DNA of 64,000 nt, taken from contig NZ_JBFONW020000004.1 in assembly GCF_040783535.2 (NCBI RefSeq), positions 62,001-126,000 on the forward strand, written 5' to 3'. Origin of the DNA: Aestuariibius insulae. Its GTDB lineage: Bacteria > Pseudomonadota > Alphaproteobacteria > Rhodobacterales > Rhodobacteraceae. Positions 16,838 through 26,487 of the stretch are shown here, one piece after another (the first letter of the stretch is position 1; each line of letters begins with the position of its first letter). The notes under the pieces are model-generated. The model ran no database searches. It was not told the origin of the DNA and was given only the letters and a program-made list of their open reading frames with translations. The position numbers were made by a program, and so were the translations under genes.

Positions 16838-17877
16838 CGCTGTCGGTCTGCATCACGCATGATTTCGGGGCCGCCCAGCTGGATCTGGGCTTTGAGGCGC
16901 CGGGCGGAGTGACGGCCTTGTATGGGCCGTCCGGCGCTGGAAAGACCAGCGTTGTCAATGCGGTGGCGGGGCTTCTTAAGCCGGATGCCGGGCGGATTGC
17001 TTTGGGAGGTGACGTGCTGGTCGACACGGAGGCCGGGGTCTTCGTGCCGGTCCATAAGCGCCGGATGGGCTATGTGTTTCAGGACGGGCGGCTGTTCCCG
17101 CATCTGACGGTGGCGCGCAATCTGGCCTATGGGCGGAGTGGTGCCTCGCCGGACAAGGTTGTGGATCTGCTGGATTTGGGCGGGCTTTTGACGCGCTATC
17201 CAGCGCGGTTGTCCGGCGGCGAGAAGCAGCGGGTCGCCATCGGGCGGGCGCTGTTGAGTGACCCCCGGATGCTGCTCATGGATGAGCCGCTGGCGTCGCT
17301 TGATCCGGGGCGCAAGGCGGAAATCCTGCCTTACCTCGACCGGCTTGTGGCGGAGACCAAGCTGCCGGTGATCTATGTCAGCCACGCCGCCGAGGAGGTT
17401 CTGCGCCTGGCGACGACGCTGGTTTTGATCGAGGGCGGGCGCGTTCTTGAGGCCGGTCCCGTGGCCGAGATGGCGGGTCATCCGGCGATTGCGGGAGCCG
17501 TGCCGGAGGCGCCGGTGGGCACCGTGATTGAGGGGGTGATCGGTGCGAAGCAGGCGGATGGCCTGACCGAGGTCACGGCGGCGGGCGGGCGGCTTTATCT
17601 GAGCGATGCGCCGGGTACGCCGGGAGAGCGGGTCGCGCTGGGGATCGGGGCCGAAGAGATCACGCTGGCCGCCGAGCTGCCTGCGGCCTTGGGCGCGCTG
17701 AATGTGCTGGATGTGACGGTCGATGCGATGCGTCTGTCCGGGCAGACGGTGACGATCGGGTTGCGCGCGGGGCCGGACCGGCTGACCGCGCGGCTTGCCC
17801 GGCGGGCAGCGCTGCAGCTGGAGTTGCGACCGGGGCAACGCCTGAAGGCCATCGTCCGGCCGGTCCTGCGCGGCTAG
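16834..17877 (+). CDS. modC: Molybdate ABC transporter ATP-binding protein
   Basis: 347 residues. Walker A GPSGAGKTS (residues 31-39), Q-loop FQDGRLFPH, signature LSGGEKQR, Walker B MLLMDEPLASLD and the H-loop in YVSHAAEE are all present. A C-terminal molybdate-binding (TOBE/MOP) domain follows from about residue 285. It drives molybdate import. It overlaps modB by four bases and touches the end of the convergent LysR gene over four bases. Confidence 0.96.
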   Translation: MTLSVCITHDFGAAQLDLGFEAPGGVTALYGPSGAGKTSVVNAVAGLLKPDAGRIALGGDVLVDTEAGVFVPVHKRRMGYVFQDGRLFPHLTVARNLAYGRSGASPDKVVDLLDLGGLLTRYPARLSGGEKQRVAIGRALLSDPRMLLMDEPLASLDPGRKAEILPYLDRLVAETKLPVIYVSHAAEEVLRLATTLVLIEGGRVLEAGPVAEMAGHPAIAGAVPEAPVGTVIEGVIGAKQADGLTEVTAAGGRLYLSDAPGTPGERVALGIGAEEITLAAELPAALGALNVLDVTVDAMRLSGQTVTIGLRAGPDRLTARLARRAALQLELRPGQRLKAIVRPVLRG

Positions 17878-18785
17878 CCCTTCGTCGAATAGGGATCGGT
17901 GGCGGTGTTCAGCCTGAGATGGCGCATGAAGGCGCGCGCGACGCGGGGAACGGGGCGCGCATCGGAGACCGCGAAATAGATCTGATAGCGGATTGGGGAG
18001 TCGAACGGCACGAAGGCCAGATCCTCTGCGCGGTAATTATAGAGCGGGAACGGATTGATGACCGCGATCCCAAGCCCGTCCTTGGCCAGATCCGCGGCGG
18101 CAAAGGAGGTCGAGACCTCGGCCACGAGATGCGGCGCCGCATGGGCCTGCTGCAGCAGGCGGTCGAGATGGCCGCGCCGCGCATGGCGGTGGGTCAGGGC
18201 GATGAGATCCTGCCGGTGAAGGTCCCTCGGTTCGACCCTGTCGCGCTCGGCGAGCGGGTGGCCGCGCGACATCACGCAGACCGCTTCGGATTTGCGGTAG
18301 GGGATGAGCTTGACCCCCGCGCGGGTCGCCTCGGTTCCGGTGACGCCGAGATCGAACCGGTCATCGAGAATGCCACGCGTGACCTCGTCGGACGTATTCA
18401 CCTCGAAGCTGACAAAGAAGGTCGGGTTCGTCTTGAGGAACGTGCCGACCTGCGAGACGAGAAAGCGATGCGCGTAGGTGGGCGGCGCGATCAGGCGCAG
18501 CGTTTCCTGCACCGGTTCGGGCGGGCCGTCGATCCGGTCGAGCGCGTCGAAGAGCGGGTCGAGCCTGCGGTTCAGGCGGACGGCCTCTTGCGTGGGGCGC
18601 AGGCGCCCGCCGTCGCGTTCGAAGAGCGTGCCGCCGACGCGGTCCTCCAGATTGGCGATGGAGCGGCTGATCGCCGATTGCGACAGACCCAGCTGACGCG
18701 CGGCTCCGGTCGTCGTGCCGGCCTGCATCAGTGCACGAAGCGCCTGATATTCAGGGATCGAATGCCATTTCTTGGGTCTGCCCAT
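17874..18785 (-). CDS. LysR-family transcriptional regulator
   Basis: 303 residues. The winged helix-turn-helix is at residues 10-70 (GAARQLGLSQSAISRSIANLE), followed by the LysR substrate-binding domain. Its C-terminal end overlaps the end of modC tail to tail, so it is not a divergent regulator of modABC; its targets cannot be told from position. The neighbouring hemP operon runs the same way upstream of it, with 110 bases between. Confidence 0.9.
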   Translation of the reverse strand: MGRPKKWHSIPEYQALRALMQAGTTTGAARQLGLSQSAISRSIANLEDRVGGTLFERDGGRLRPTQEAVRLNRRLDPLFDALDRIDGPPEPVQETLRLIAPPTYAHRFLVSQVGTFLKTNPTFFVSFEVNTSDEVTRGILDDRFDLGVTGTEATRAGVKLIPYRKSEAVCVMSRGHPLAERDRVEPRDLHRQDLIALTHRHARRGHLDRLLQQAHAAPHLVAEVSTSFAAADLAKDGLGIAVINPFPLYNYRAEDLAFVPFDSPIRYQIYFAVSDARPVPRVARAFMRHLRLNTATDPYSTKG

Positions 18786-18895
18786 GGCGCTGGATACTTC
18801 TATTGTGACCCCGAGTAAAATACGTAGGCCAGCGCAAGATCGCCGATCCGATCACGGATTGACACACGGGTTTGGGTCGCAATGGCGTTGGGCTG

Positions 18896-19348
18896 TCAGT
18901 GGAGCCGTGCCGGTCTGACATGCGGCTTAAGGCATTTCATATAGCGGCCGAGACCGGCGGCGAGAATGGCCATCTGTTCCGCGCGCGCGCCGGTCACAAG
19001 CTCTGCCGCGATGCGTGTGGCATCCTCGTGCAGATGGTGCCCTGCCAAGGCGACGAGCCGCGCGAAAAGCGCCTCGTCGGAGCCTATGCATTGGCAGCCG
19101 CTTTGCTGGCGCTTGAGCGGACGGCGGGCATTGTCGCCCACCAGCGTGATGACGGCATCGAGAAGGCCCACCGCCTCTTCGGTTTCGGCGGCGCCGAGCG
19201 CGGTGCGGTAGTCGAGCCGGACCATGTCCTGGCCGCTTGGACCATCGCTCCACCAGCGCAGATGCGCCACGACGCGGGCCTGGAACGGATCGAGCCGTTC
19301 CAGGACGGGTCTTGCCTCCTGCGATGGACGAGGCGCGTAATGTTTCAT
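18896..19348 (-). CDS. Unknown protein coupled to hemP
   Basis: 150 residues. I do not recognise a family. The protein is rich in Ala, Leu and Arg, looks helical and soluble, and contains a Cys pair (CQCIGSDEALF near residue 85) and several His (AGHHLHEDA). Its ATG overlaps the hemP stop (ATGA), so the two are translated together; this suggests a role in heme or iron handling, perhaps in heme passage or sensing. The His and Cys residues could bind metal or heme, which is inference only. Confidence 0.75.
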   Translation of the reverse strand: MKHYAPRPSQEARPVLERLDPFQARVVAHLRWWSDGPSGQDMVRLDYRTALGAAETEEAVGLLDAVITLVGDNARRPLKRQQSGCQCIGSDEALFARLVALAGHHLHEDATRIAAELVTGARAEQMAILAAGLGRYMKCLKPHVRPARLH

Positions 19349-19521
19349 TTCGTGAGGATCAACTTGCCAGCTTTGGTGATGCGCAGGACGTAGGTCTTTT
19401 CGTCCAGCTGGATCGTCGTCTGCACGCCGTCGGCGATGAGGTCGCGCGCATTATAGGTGCCCGTGGACGCCTGGGTCGCCGGTTTGGGAGCGGGGGCTGT
19501 CGGGATCTTCTGGATGAGCAT
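19345..19521 (-). CDS. hemP: Hemin uptake protein HemP
   Basis: 58 residues from ATG 19521, with GGAGA nine bases upstream. The C-terminal half carries the HemP signature: IQLDEKTYVLRITKAGKLILTK, seen here as TTIQLDEKTYVLRIT followed by KAGKLILTK at the very end. HemP family members are small proteins linked to heme uptake operons and regulation of them in proteobacteria. The N-terminal part is Pro/Ala-rich and probably disordered. The stop overlaps the start of the following 150-residue gene. No heme receptor or transporter gene is adjacent. Confidence 0.88.
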   Translation of the reverse strand: MLIQKIPTAPAPKPATQASTGTYNARDLIADGVQTTIQLDEKTYVLRITKAGKLILTK

Positions 19522-19806
19522 GGCATATCTCCGGATGAAAAGGAGATCCGGGGCTAGGGGAGGCTTGGCTAGGGATCGATGGCATTGTTGAGTGAATCAG
19601 TCGGGTTTGTCAATTTGCAATGGGCGGGGCTGCCGATTTCCGCTTGGTTGTTGCCAGTGTCAGGAGATGGCAGGAGGGTGGCGCGCTCTGTCAGTATTGA
19701 GAATTCACCTGTGTTTTTCGGGTTGATCCTGGATTGCCTATACTACTTTAACGCGGGTGTTCATGGTTATCGAAGCGCGATCCACCGCGCTTGAGGGAGA
19801 CCGCCC

Positions 19807-20901
19807 ATGCCTCGGTTTAAGCTTTTTCGATGCTGCCTTTTGGGAGCGATTTGCGTTCTGGGGGCCAGCGTTCTGGCGCAGGACGAGGGCGGAGATGTCG
19901 GATCGTCCGGCGTGGCGCTGCCTGTTCCGGCGGTGAAGCTTGTCGATGCAGCGCCGTCCGAGGCGTCGGCGGAGCGGAGCTTTTTCGGGCGGATCGCGGC
20001 CCGGGAGACGGTCGATCTGAGTTTCGAGGTCGGCGGGCTTTTGGTGGAGTTCCCGGTCGTGGAAGGCGAGACGGTCGAGGAGGGGGCGCTGCTGGCGCAT
20101 TTGGAATACGGGCCGTTCGAGCGGGCCGTCGAGGAGGCGGAGCTGGCGCTGGCGCAGGCGGAGCGCGATTACGAGAGGGCCTCGCAACTGGCCGAGCAGA
20201 ACGTCGCGAGCCAGGTGCAGGCCGACGACACGCGCACGGCGCGGGATCTGTCGCGGGTGGCGTTGCGCAATGCGCGGGAAGCGCTGTCCGATGCCACGCT
20301 GGAGGCGCCATTCGCAGCGCTCGTCGCGTCGCGACTGACGGCGCAGTATTCCAACGTGCAGGCGGGTCTGCCGATCGTGCGGCTTCATGACATGTCTGAG
20401 ATCCGGGTCGAGATCGATGTGCCCGAGCGGCTGTTCCAGCGCGCAACAGGGCCGGATTCGGTGAGGTTTCACGGGCTTTTGCCACAGGTCGAGGGACCTA
20501 TCCCGCTAGAGCTGGTGGAGTTCGATGCGCAGACCGGATCGGTTGGGCAGACGTTTCTGGTGACACTGCGCCTGCCCGAGCTGAACATTCCGACGCTGAT
20601 CCCGGGCGCGACGATGACAGTGATCGCGAGCACGGACATCGACGCAGGGGCGGGGATACCTTTGCCCGCGACGGCGTTGCTGCCGGGGGCGGACCGGGCG
20701 GCGCGGGTGATGATCTACGAGCCTGAGGGCGAGACCGGCGGAACGGTGCGCGCGCAGGAGGTGCAGGTCACCTCGATCTCGGGGACGGACCTGACCGTGA
20801 GCGGGCTGCCCGACGGCGCGCAGATCGTGGCGACGGGCGGGCATCTGCTGAACGAAGGGCAGCGCGTGCGGCCCTATACCGGCCTGTCGGTCGAGGAGTA
20901 G
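19807..20901 (+). CDS. RND efflux periplasmic adaptor (membrane fusion protein)
   Basis: 364 residues with a lipoprotein-like or Sec signal (LFRCCLLGAICVLGASVLAQ). Domain order is typical: first half of the lipoyl domain (FEVGGLLVEFPVVEGETVEEG near residue 75), an alpha-helical hairpin coiled coil (residues about 105-160), the second lipoyl half, then beta-barrel and membrane-proximal domains. It links the inner-membrane pump to an outer-membrane channel; no TolC-type gene lies beside it. Six bases separate it from the pump gene, so they form an operon. Confidence 0.9.
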   Translation: MPRFKLFRCCLLGAICVLGASVLAQDEGGDVGSSGVALPVPAVKLVDAAPSEASAERSFFGRIAARETVDLSFEVGGLLVEFPVVEGETVEEGALLAHLEYGPFERAVEEAELALAQAERDYERASQLAEQNVASQVQADDTRTARDLSRVALRNAREALSDATLEAPFAALVASRLTAQYSNVQAGLPIVRLHDMSEIRVEIDVPERLFQRATGPDSVRFHGLLPQVEGPIPLELVEFDAQTGSVGQTFLVTLRLPELNIPTLIPGATMTVIASTDIDAGAGIPLPATALLPGADRAARVMIYEPEGETGGTVRAQEVQVTSISGTDLTVSGLPDGAQIVATGGHLLNEGQRVRPYTGLSVEE

Positions 20902-20907
20902 GGCGCC

Positions 20908-23900
20908 GTGAAGATCGCTCGTTTTTCCATCGAGAAGCCGCTTTATACGTGGCTTCTGATCCTCTTTTGCATCTTTGGCGGCGCGGCGGGATATATCTCG
21001 GTCGGCAAGCTAGAGGATCCGGTTTTCACGCTGAAATCGGCGCTGGTCATCACGCCCTATCCCGGAGCGTCGGCGGCCGAGGTCGCGACCGAAATCTCGG
21101 AAGTGATCGAGGCCGAGGTCCAGCGGATGGACGAGATCAAGGAGGTCACCTCGCGCAATGCGCCGGGCGTGTCGGTTATCGAGGTCGAGGTGCGCGACAC
21201 CTTTGGCGGAGACGAGCTGCCGCAGGTCTGGGACGATCTGCGCGATCGGGTGGCCGATGCGGCGGCCCTGCTTCCGGAGGGGGCGCGATCATCGGTGGTT
21301 AACGACGATTTCGGCGATGTCTTCGGGATCTACTATGCGGTGACGGCAGAGGGCTTTTCCGATGCGGAGATCTGGGAGATCGCGACCTTTCTCAGGCGCG
21401 AGCTTTTGGCCGTCGACGGGGTAGCGAATGCGCAGCTTTTGGGGCTGCCCGAAGAGGCGATCTATGTGGAGGCGGCGAGCCGCGATCTGGCCAATCTGGG
21501 CGTCGATCCCGCGATTATCATCAACGCGATCTCTGGCGCCAATTCGGTCGTGCCGACCGGCACGGCGCCGTCGGGCGGGCGCGATCTGAGGGTCGATGCA
21601 CCGTCGGGCGATGACAGCGTTTCCGAAATTGCGGGCCTGAGTTTCGGAGTGGGCGGCGAGGTTCTGAACCTTCTGGATATCGCCGAAGTGCGGCGCGAGC
21701 GGGTGGAGACGCCCGAGACGATCATTCGCCATAACGGCACGGCGGCCTTTACTATCGGGATTGCGGGGCTGACCAGCCGGAACATCGTGACGGTCGGACA
21801 GGGGGTCGAGGCGCGGCTGGGCGAGATCGAGCCGATCCTGCCGCTGGGTGTCGAGCTGGAGCCGATCTACGAGCAGCACCGGGTCGTGGACGAGGCCAAT
21901 TCGGGCTTCCTGCTGAGCCTTGCGCTGTCGGTCAGCGTGGTGATCGGGGTTCTGGCGCTGTTCATGGGGTGGCGCGCGGCCATCGTGGTGGGCGCGTCGC
22001 TTTTGCTGACGGTGATGGCGACGTTCTTTTTCATGAACCTCTGGGACGTGAAGGTCGAACGGATCAGCCTTGGCGCGCTGATCATCGCGATGGGGATGCT
22101 GGTCGATAATGCCATCGTCGTCGCCGAGGGCATTCAGACCGAGATGAAGCGCGGCAAGACCGCCGAGGAGGCCGCCGACAAGGTGGCGGGGCGCGTTCAG
22201 ATCCCTCTTTTGGGCGCGACAGTGATCGGGATCATGGCCTTTGCCGGGATCGGGCTGAGCCCGGATGCGTCGGGCGAGTTCCTGTTCTCGCTTTTTGCCG
22301 TCATCGCGATTTCGCTGACGCTGAGCTGGATCCTCGCGATCACGGTTACGCCGCTTCTTTCGAAATACCTCTTCAAGCAGGGCGATGCCGAAAGCGGGGA
22401 GGATCCCTATGGCGGGCCGATCTTTCGCGGCTACGGGGCGCTGGTGCGGGGCGCTCTCAAGGCGCGCTGGCTCGTGATCCTGGGGCTGATCGGAACGACG
22501 GCGGCCTGCATCTTTGCCTTTTCGATGGTCAAGCAGCAGTTCTTTCCGCCCGCGAATACGCCCTTGTTCTATCTTAACTACAAGGGCGCGCAGGGCACCT
22601 CGATCCACGATACGTCGCGCGATCTGGCGGTGATCGAGGACTGGCTGGCCGAGCGGGAGGATGTCGTCTCGGTGACCTCAGTGGCGGGGCAGGGGGTGAC
22701 GCGGTTCATCCTGACCTATGATCCGCTGCCGACGGACAGTTCGGTCGGGCAGCTGGTGATCCGGGCGCAGGATTATGAGGCGATCCCGGCGCTCAAGCGG
22801 GATCTGGATCTCTTTGCCGCCGAAGCCGCCCCTTGGGCCGAGCTTCGGACCGAGCAGATCATCTATGGCCCGCCCGTGGGCGCCGATGTCGAAGCCCGCT
22901 TTTCCGGGCCCGATCCCGATGTCCTCAGGGCGCTGGCGCGGCAGGCGCAGGATGTTCTGGAGACGGCGACGCCGCTTTTGCATACCGAGCGGACCGATTG
23001 GCGCGAGCGGGAGCTGGTGACGCGTCCGATCCTGGCGGAGGACCGGGCACAGGCGGTCGGGATCTCGCGCGCGGATGTGGCGACGACGATCGCTTTGGCT
23101 ACAGACGGGGTGCAGGCGGGCAGCTACCGCGAGCGCGACCGGCTGATCCCGATCATTCTGAGGGCGCCGCGCAGCGACGTGGAGGACGGAGAGCTGCGCG
23201 ATCAGCTGGTCTGGTCTCCCGCGACGCAAGATTACCTGCCGCTCGAGCAGGTGGTGGACGGGTTTCGGGTTCTGGCGCGCGATACGCTGATCGAGAGACG
23301 AGATCGGGTGCCCACGATCTCGGTGCAGGGCAACGTGATCGACGGGGTGACACCGCCGACCGCCTTTGCCGAGGTGCGGCCTCTGATCGAGGCAATCGAT
23401 CTGCCGCAGGGCTACACGATGGAATGGGGCGGCGAGTTCGAGAGCGCGGGCGAGGCGCAGGCCTCTCTGGGGCGGCAGATGCCGCTGAGTTTCGGGACGA
23501 TGCTGCTGATCACGATCCTTCTCTTTGGCAAGCTGCGGCAGGCGGCGGTGATCTGGACGATCGTGCCGATGGCGGTCAACGGCGTGGCGCTGGGGCTGCT
23601 GTTTACCGGGTTGCCGTTCAGCTTTACCGCGCTTCTGGGGCTCTTGAGCCTGTCGGGGATGCTGATCAAGAACGCCATCGTTCTGGTCGAGGAGATCGAT
23701 GCGGAGAAAGAAACCGGCAAGCCTCAATCCGAGGCTATCGTCGTCGCTTCGACCAGCCGTCTGCGGCCCGTGGTTCTGGCGGCGGGCACGACGATCCTGG
23801 GGATGGTGCCGCTGCTTTGGGACGCGTTCTTTGCCGCGATGGCGGTGACGATCATGGGCGGGCTTGGTTTTGCGACGATCCTGACGCTGGTGGGTGTGCC

Positions 23901-24012
23901 GGTCTTCTACCAGACCTACTTCCGGCGCGAGCGGAAGGCGGAGGCTTCGGGCAAGACGGGCAAACCCGAGGTTGAGGGAAAATCCGGCGATCTGGCGGTC
24001 GCGGCGCAGTAG
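20908..24012 (+). CDS. RND (HAE1/AcrB family) multidrug efflux pump permease
   Basis: 1034 residues with 12 expected membrane segments and two large periplasmic loops. The proton-relay Asp is seen in GMLVDNAIVVAE (near residue 402), where AcrB has Asp-Asp and this protein has Asp-Asn; the matching Lys is in GMLIKNAIVLVEE (near residue 920). It is a proton-driven exporter working with the upstream adaptor. Substrates cannot be told from sequence. Confidence 0.93.
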   Translation: MKIARFSIEKPLYTWLLILFCIFGGAAGYISVGKLEDPVFTLKSALVITPYPGASAAEVATEISEVIEAEVQRMDEIKEVTSRNAPGVSVIEVEVRDTFGGDELPQVWDDLRDRVADAAALLPEGARSSVVNDDFGDVFGIYYAVTAEGFSDAEIWEIATFLRRELLAVDGVANAQLLGLPEEAIYVEAASRDLANLGVDPAIIINAISGANSVVPTGTAPSGGRDLRVDAPSGDDSVSEIAGLSFGVGGEVLNLLDIAEVRRERVETPETIIRHNGTAAFTIGIAGLTSRNIVTVGQGVEARLGEIEPILPLGVELEPIYEQHRVVDEANSGFLLSLALSVSVVIGVLALFMGWRAAIVVGASLLLTVMATFFFMNLWDVKVERISLGALIIAMGMLVDNAIVVAEGIQTEMKRGKTAEEAADKVAGRVQIPLLGATVIGIMAFAGIGLSPDASGEFLFSLFAVIAISLTLSWILAITVTPLLSKYLFKQGDAESGEDPYGGPIFRGYGALVRGALKARWLVILGLIGTTAACIFAFSMVKQQFFPPANTPLFYLNYKGAQGTSIHDTSRDLAVIEDWLAEREDVVSVTSVAGQGVTRFILTYDPLPTDSSVGQLVIRAQDYEAIPALKRDLDLFAAEAAPWAELRTEQIIYGPPVGADVEARFSGPDPDVLRALARQAQDVLETATPLLHTERTDWRERELVTRPILAEDRAQAVGISRADVATTIALATDGVQAGSYRERDRLIPIILRAPRSDVEDGELRDQLVWSPATQDYLPLEQVVDGFRVLARDTLIERRDRVPTISVQGNVIDGVTPPTAFAEVRPLIEAIDLPQGYTMEWGGEFESAGEAQASLGRQMPLSFGTMLLITILLFGKLRQAAVIWTIVPMAVNGVALGLLFTGLPFSFTALLGLLSLSGMLIKNAIVLVEEIDAEKETGKPQSEAIVVASTSRLRPVVLAAGTTILGMVPLLWDAFFAAMAVTIMGGLGFATILTLVGVPVFYQTYFRRERKAEASGKTGKPEVEGKSGDLAVAAQ

Positions 24013-24143
24013 CGGCGGTCTTTGGATCCTGTGGCCCGGGCGCAAAAGGTCGGGATTTCCCTGCTTTGTCCGGGCTTGCGCCATGCGCTTGAAGGGATAC
24101 GATAGCGCCATCGCATTTCATCGATTCTTTCTGGGGTTTACCC

Positions 24144-26048
24144 ATGAACACGATTTTCAAGCAGGATGCCCGTCTGGGGCGTCTTTTGACATCCCTGGGG
24201 CCCGAGGCGCTGGTTCTTGCGTCCTTTGAGGGCGCGGACAAGGTCAACACTCTCTATGAGTATCGCGTCGAGGCGCTGTCGGTTGATCCGGAGATCGATT
24301 TCGATGCGGTGATCGGCACCCATGCGAGCGTCGAGATCCAGTCGCTGGCCCATGGCGCGCAGTGGTTCGACGGGATCGTCACCAAGATGCAGTGTACGGG
24401 ACCGGCCAAGAACGGCGTGCGCTACGATCTGACGCTCAGGCCCTGGGCCTGGCTGGCGAGCCGGCGGCGGAACCAGAGGATCTTTCACGAAAAGAGCGTG
24501 GTCGAGATCCTCGAGGAGCTGCTGTCGACCTATGCGGGTCTGGGCGATCCGCATCTGGAGAACCGTCTGACCCGGGATTACGCGCCGATCGAATATGTGG
24601 TGCAGTACCGCGAGGACGATCTGAGCTTTGCGACCCGTATGATGGAGCGGTTCGGGATCAGCTATCACTTCACCCATACCGAAGGCAGCCACACGATGGT
24701 GCTGACCGATGCGATCGAGGAGCATCAGCCGATCGCGGGTCTTGCGCGGCCTTATAAGGGTGCCGATGGCCATTACCTTGCCGATGAGGAGCATTTCTGG
24801 AGCTGGAAGCCCGAGCGCAACATGACGACGGGTGCGGTGCGGCTGATCGATTACAACTTCAAGACGCCAACCGCCGCGATGGAGGTCGACCGGGTCGGGG
24901 ATGCGGCCCATGCGATGGGGCAGATTGAGAGCTTCGATTATCCGGGCGATTACCTCGACCAGGCGCAGGGCAAGGATGTTGCCGCGCTGCGCACCGCGCA
25001 AGAACGCGGACGGGATGCGCGCCACATGGCCGAGGGCAACTGCATGTCGCTGCGCGCGGGGATGACGGTGATGCTGACCGGAGATCCCGCTCCGGGGGCG
25101 GTGCCTCAGGCCTATCTGTGTCTGGCGGCCGATCATCTTTTCAAGGGCGAGAATTACGGCTCGGGCGGAGAAAGCGACGAGCAGCCCTATCGCGGGAGCT
25201 ACACGCTGATGCCCGCCACCGCGCCTTTGGCACCGCGCCGCAAGACGCAGGCGCCGACGGTGCAGGGGCCGCAGACCGCCAAGGTCGTGGGCGAGGGCGA
25301 GATCGATTGCGATGAGTTCGGGCGGATCCTGGTGCAGTTCCATTGGGATCTGGAAGGCGCGAAGTCGATGCGCTGCCGGGTGAGCCAGACCTGGGCCCAT
25401 GGCGGCTGGGGCGGCATGGTCATCCCGCGGATCGGGATGGAGGTTGTGGTCGAGTTCCTCGACGGGGATCCCGACAAGCCGATCGTGACGGGCTGCGTTT
25501 ACAACTCGAAGAATATGCCCGCGCAGGGGCTGCCTGCGGCCAAGACGAAAAGCGGGTTCAAGACCAAGAGCCATGAGGGCGAAGGGTTCAACGAGATGAC
25601 CTTTGAGGACCAGTCGGGCCGCGAGGAAATCTTTGTGCATGCCCAGAAGGACCTCAACCGGGTGATCCTTGATAACGAGACCACCTTTCTGCGGGACGGC
25701 AACCGGCAGATCACGGTTCAGACGGGCGATGAGGCCAAGACGATCACCGCCGGGAACCTAAGCGAGGATGTCGCGCAGACCCGGAGCCTGGTGGCGAACA
25801 CTATCGCAACGACAGCCGTCGCCGGAAAAGGCGGATCGGGCGCGCCAGGGCAGATCGTGGCAGGGGCCGAGAACAGTATCTTCATGGAAGCGGGCGACGA
25901 GATCGTGCTGACCGTCGGAGATGGGACGATCGTGATGACCAAGGAGGCGATTGTCCTGCGGTTCAAGGGCTCACAGATCGTGCTGACCGAAGGTATCATC
26001 GATCAGATCGCGGGCATGATTCATCTTAACAAAGATTCCGCCGGATAA
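24144..26048 (+). CDS. vgrG: Type VI secretion tip protein VgrG (TssI)
   Basis: 634 residues. The gp27-like base (residues about 10-370) includes FTHTEGSHTMVLTDA and the linker before the gp5 OB-fold; the OB-fold has DEFGRILVQFHWD and SQTWAHGGWGGMVIPRIGMEV, ending DGDPDKPIVTGCVYN. The gp5-like beta-helix follows, then a Gly/Ala-rich segment and a short tail. It forms the spike of the T6SS needle. No other T6SS core gene is in the window, so this is a cargo island served by an apparatus elsewhere. It starts the vgrG-eagR-rhs unit. Confidence 0.95.
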   Translation: MNTIFKQDARLGRLLTSLGPEALVLASFEGADKVNTLYEYRVEALSVDPEIDFDAVIGTHASVEIQSLAHGAQWFDGIVTKMQCTGPAKNGVRYDLTLRPWAWLASRRRNQRIFHEKSVVEILEELLSTYAGLGDPHLENRLTRDYAPIEYVVQYREDDLSFATRMMERFGISYHFTHTEGSHTMVLTDAIEEHQPIAGLARPYKGADGHYLADEEHFWSWKPERNMTTGAVRLIDYNFKTPTAAMEVDRVGDAAHAMGQIESFDYPGDYLDQAQGKDVAALRTAQERGRDARHMAEGNCMSLRAGMTVMLTGDPAPGAVPQAYLCLAADHLFKGENYGSGGESDEQPYRGSYTLMPATAPLAPRRKTQAPTVQGPQTAKVVGEGEIDCDEFGRILVQFHWDLEGAKSMRCRVSQTWAHGGWGGMVIPRIGMEVVVEFLDGDPDKPIVTGCVYNSKNMPAQGLPAAKTKSGFKTKSHEGEGFNEMTFEDQSGREEIFVHAQKDLNRVILDNETTFLRDGNRQITVQTGDEAKTITAGNLSEDVAQTRSLVANTIATTAVAGKGGSGAPGQIVAGAENSIFMEAGDEIVLTVGDGTIVMTKEAIVLRFKGSQIVLTEGIIDQIAGMIHLNKDSAG

Positions 26049-26057
26049 ATTTCAGAC

Positions 26058-26483
26058 ATGTATCATTTTAATGAAGGCCATATCGATCTTCCCGATCAGT
26101 GGAAGGATCAATCGATCAACATCATCTCGAGCACGGGCGGCTCCGAGCCGGGGCTGTCGTTCACGATCACGCGCGACGATATTCCGTGGGGGATGGAGTT
26201 CACCGAATACGTTTCGGGCGAGATCGAGAAAGCGTCGGAATCGCTGACGGAGTTCAAGATCCTCGCACAGCAGGCGCTGACTGTCTCGGAGCGGGAAGCG
26301 GTCGAGATCGAGTGCACCTGGACCGCCAAGCAGGGACCGATGCATCAGGTCATTACGACAGTGAATGCACCGTCCCATGCGATGGTTCTGACAGCCTCGA
26401 TGCCGGGTAAGATGAGCGACGCGCAGAAGGCGCAGGTCAAGCGGATCGTAGAGACGCTGTCCCTGACGGAACCGGCGGCCTGA
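26058..26483 (+). CDS. DUF1795/DcrB-like EagR chaperone for the Rhs effector
   Basis: 141 residues of the DUF1795 (DcrB) family, starting MYHFNEGHIDLPDQW. Proteins of this family encoded just before Rhs or PAAR effectors with N-terminal membrane segments are known as EagR chaperones; they shield those segments and load the effector onto VgrG. Both neighbours fit exactly: VgrG ends nine bases upstream and the Rhs gene starts four bases downstream. No signal peptide, as expected for a cytoplasmic chaperone. Confidence 0.88.
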   Translation: MYHFNEGHIDLPDQWKDQSINIISSTGGSEPGLSFTITRDDIPWGMEFTEYVSGEIEKASESLTEFKILAQQALTVSEREAVEIECTWTAKQGPMHQVITTVNAPSHAMVLTASMPGKMSDAQKAQVKRIVETLSLTEPAA

Positions 26484-26487
26484 TCGG

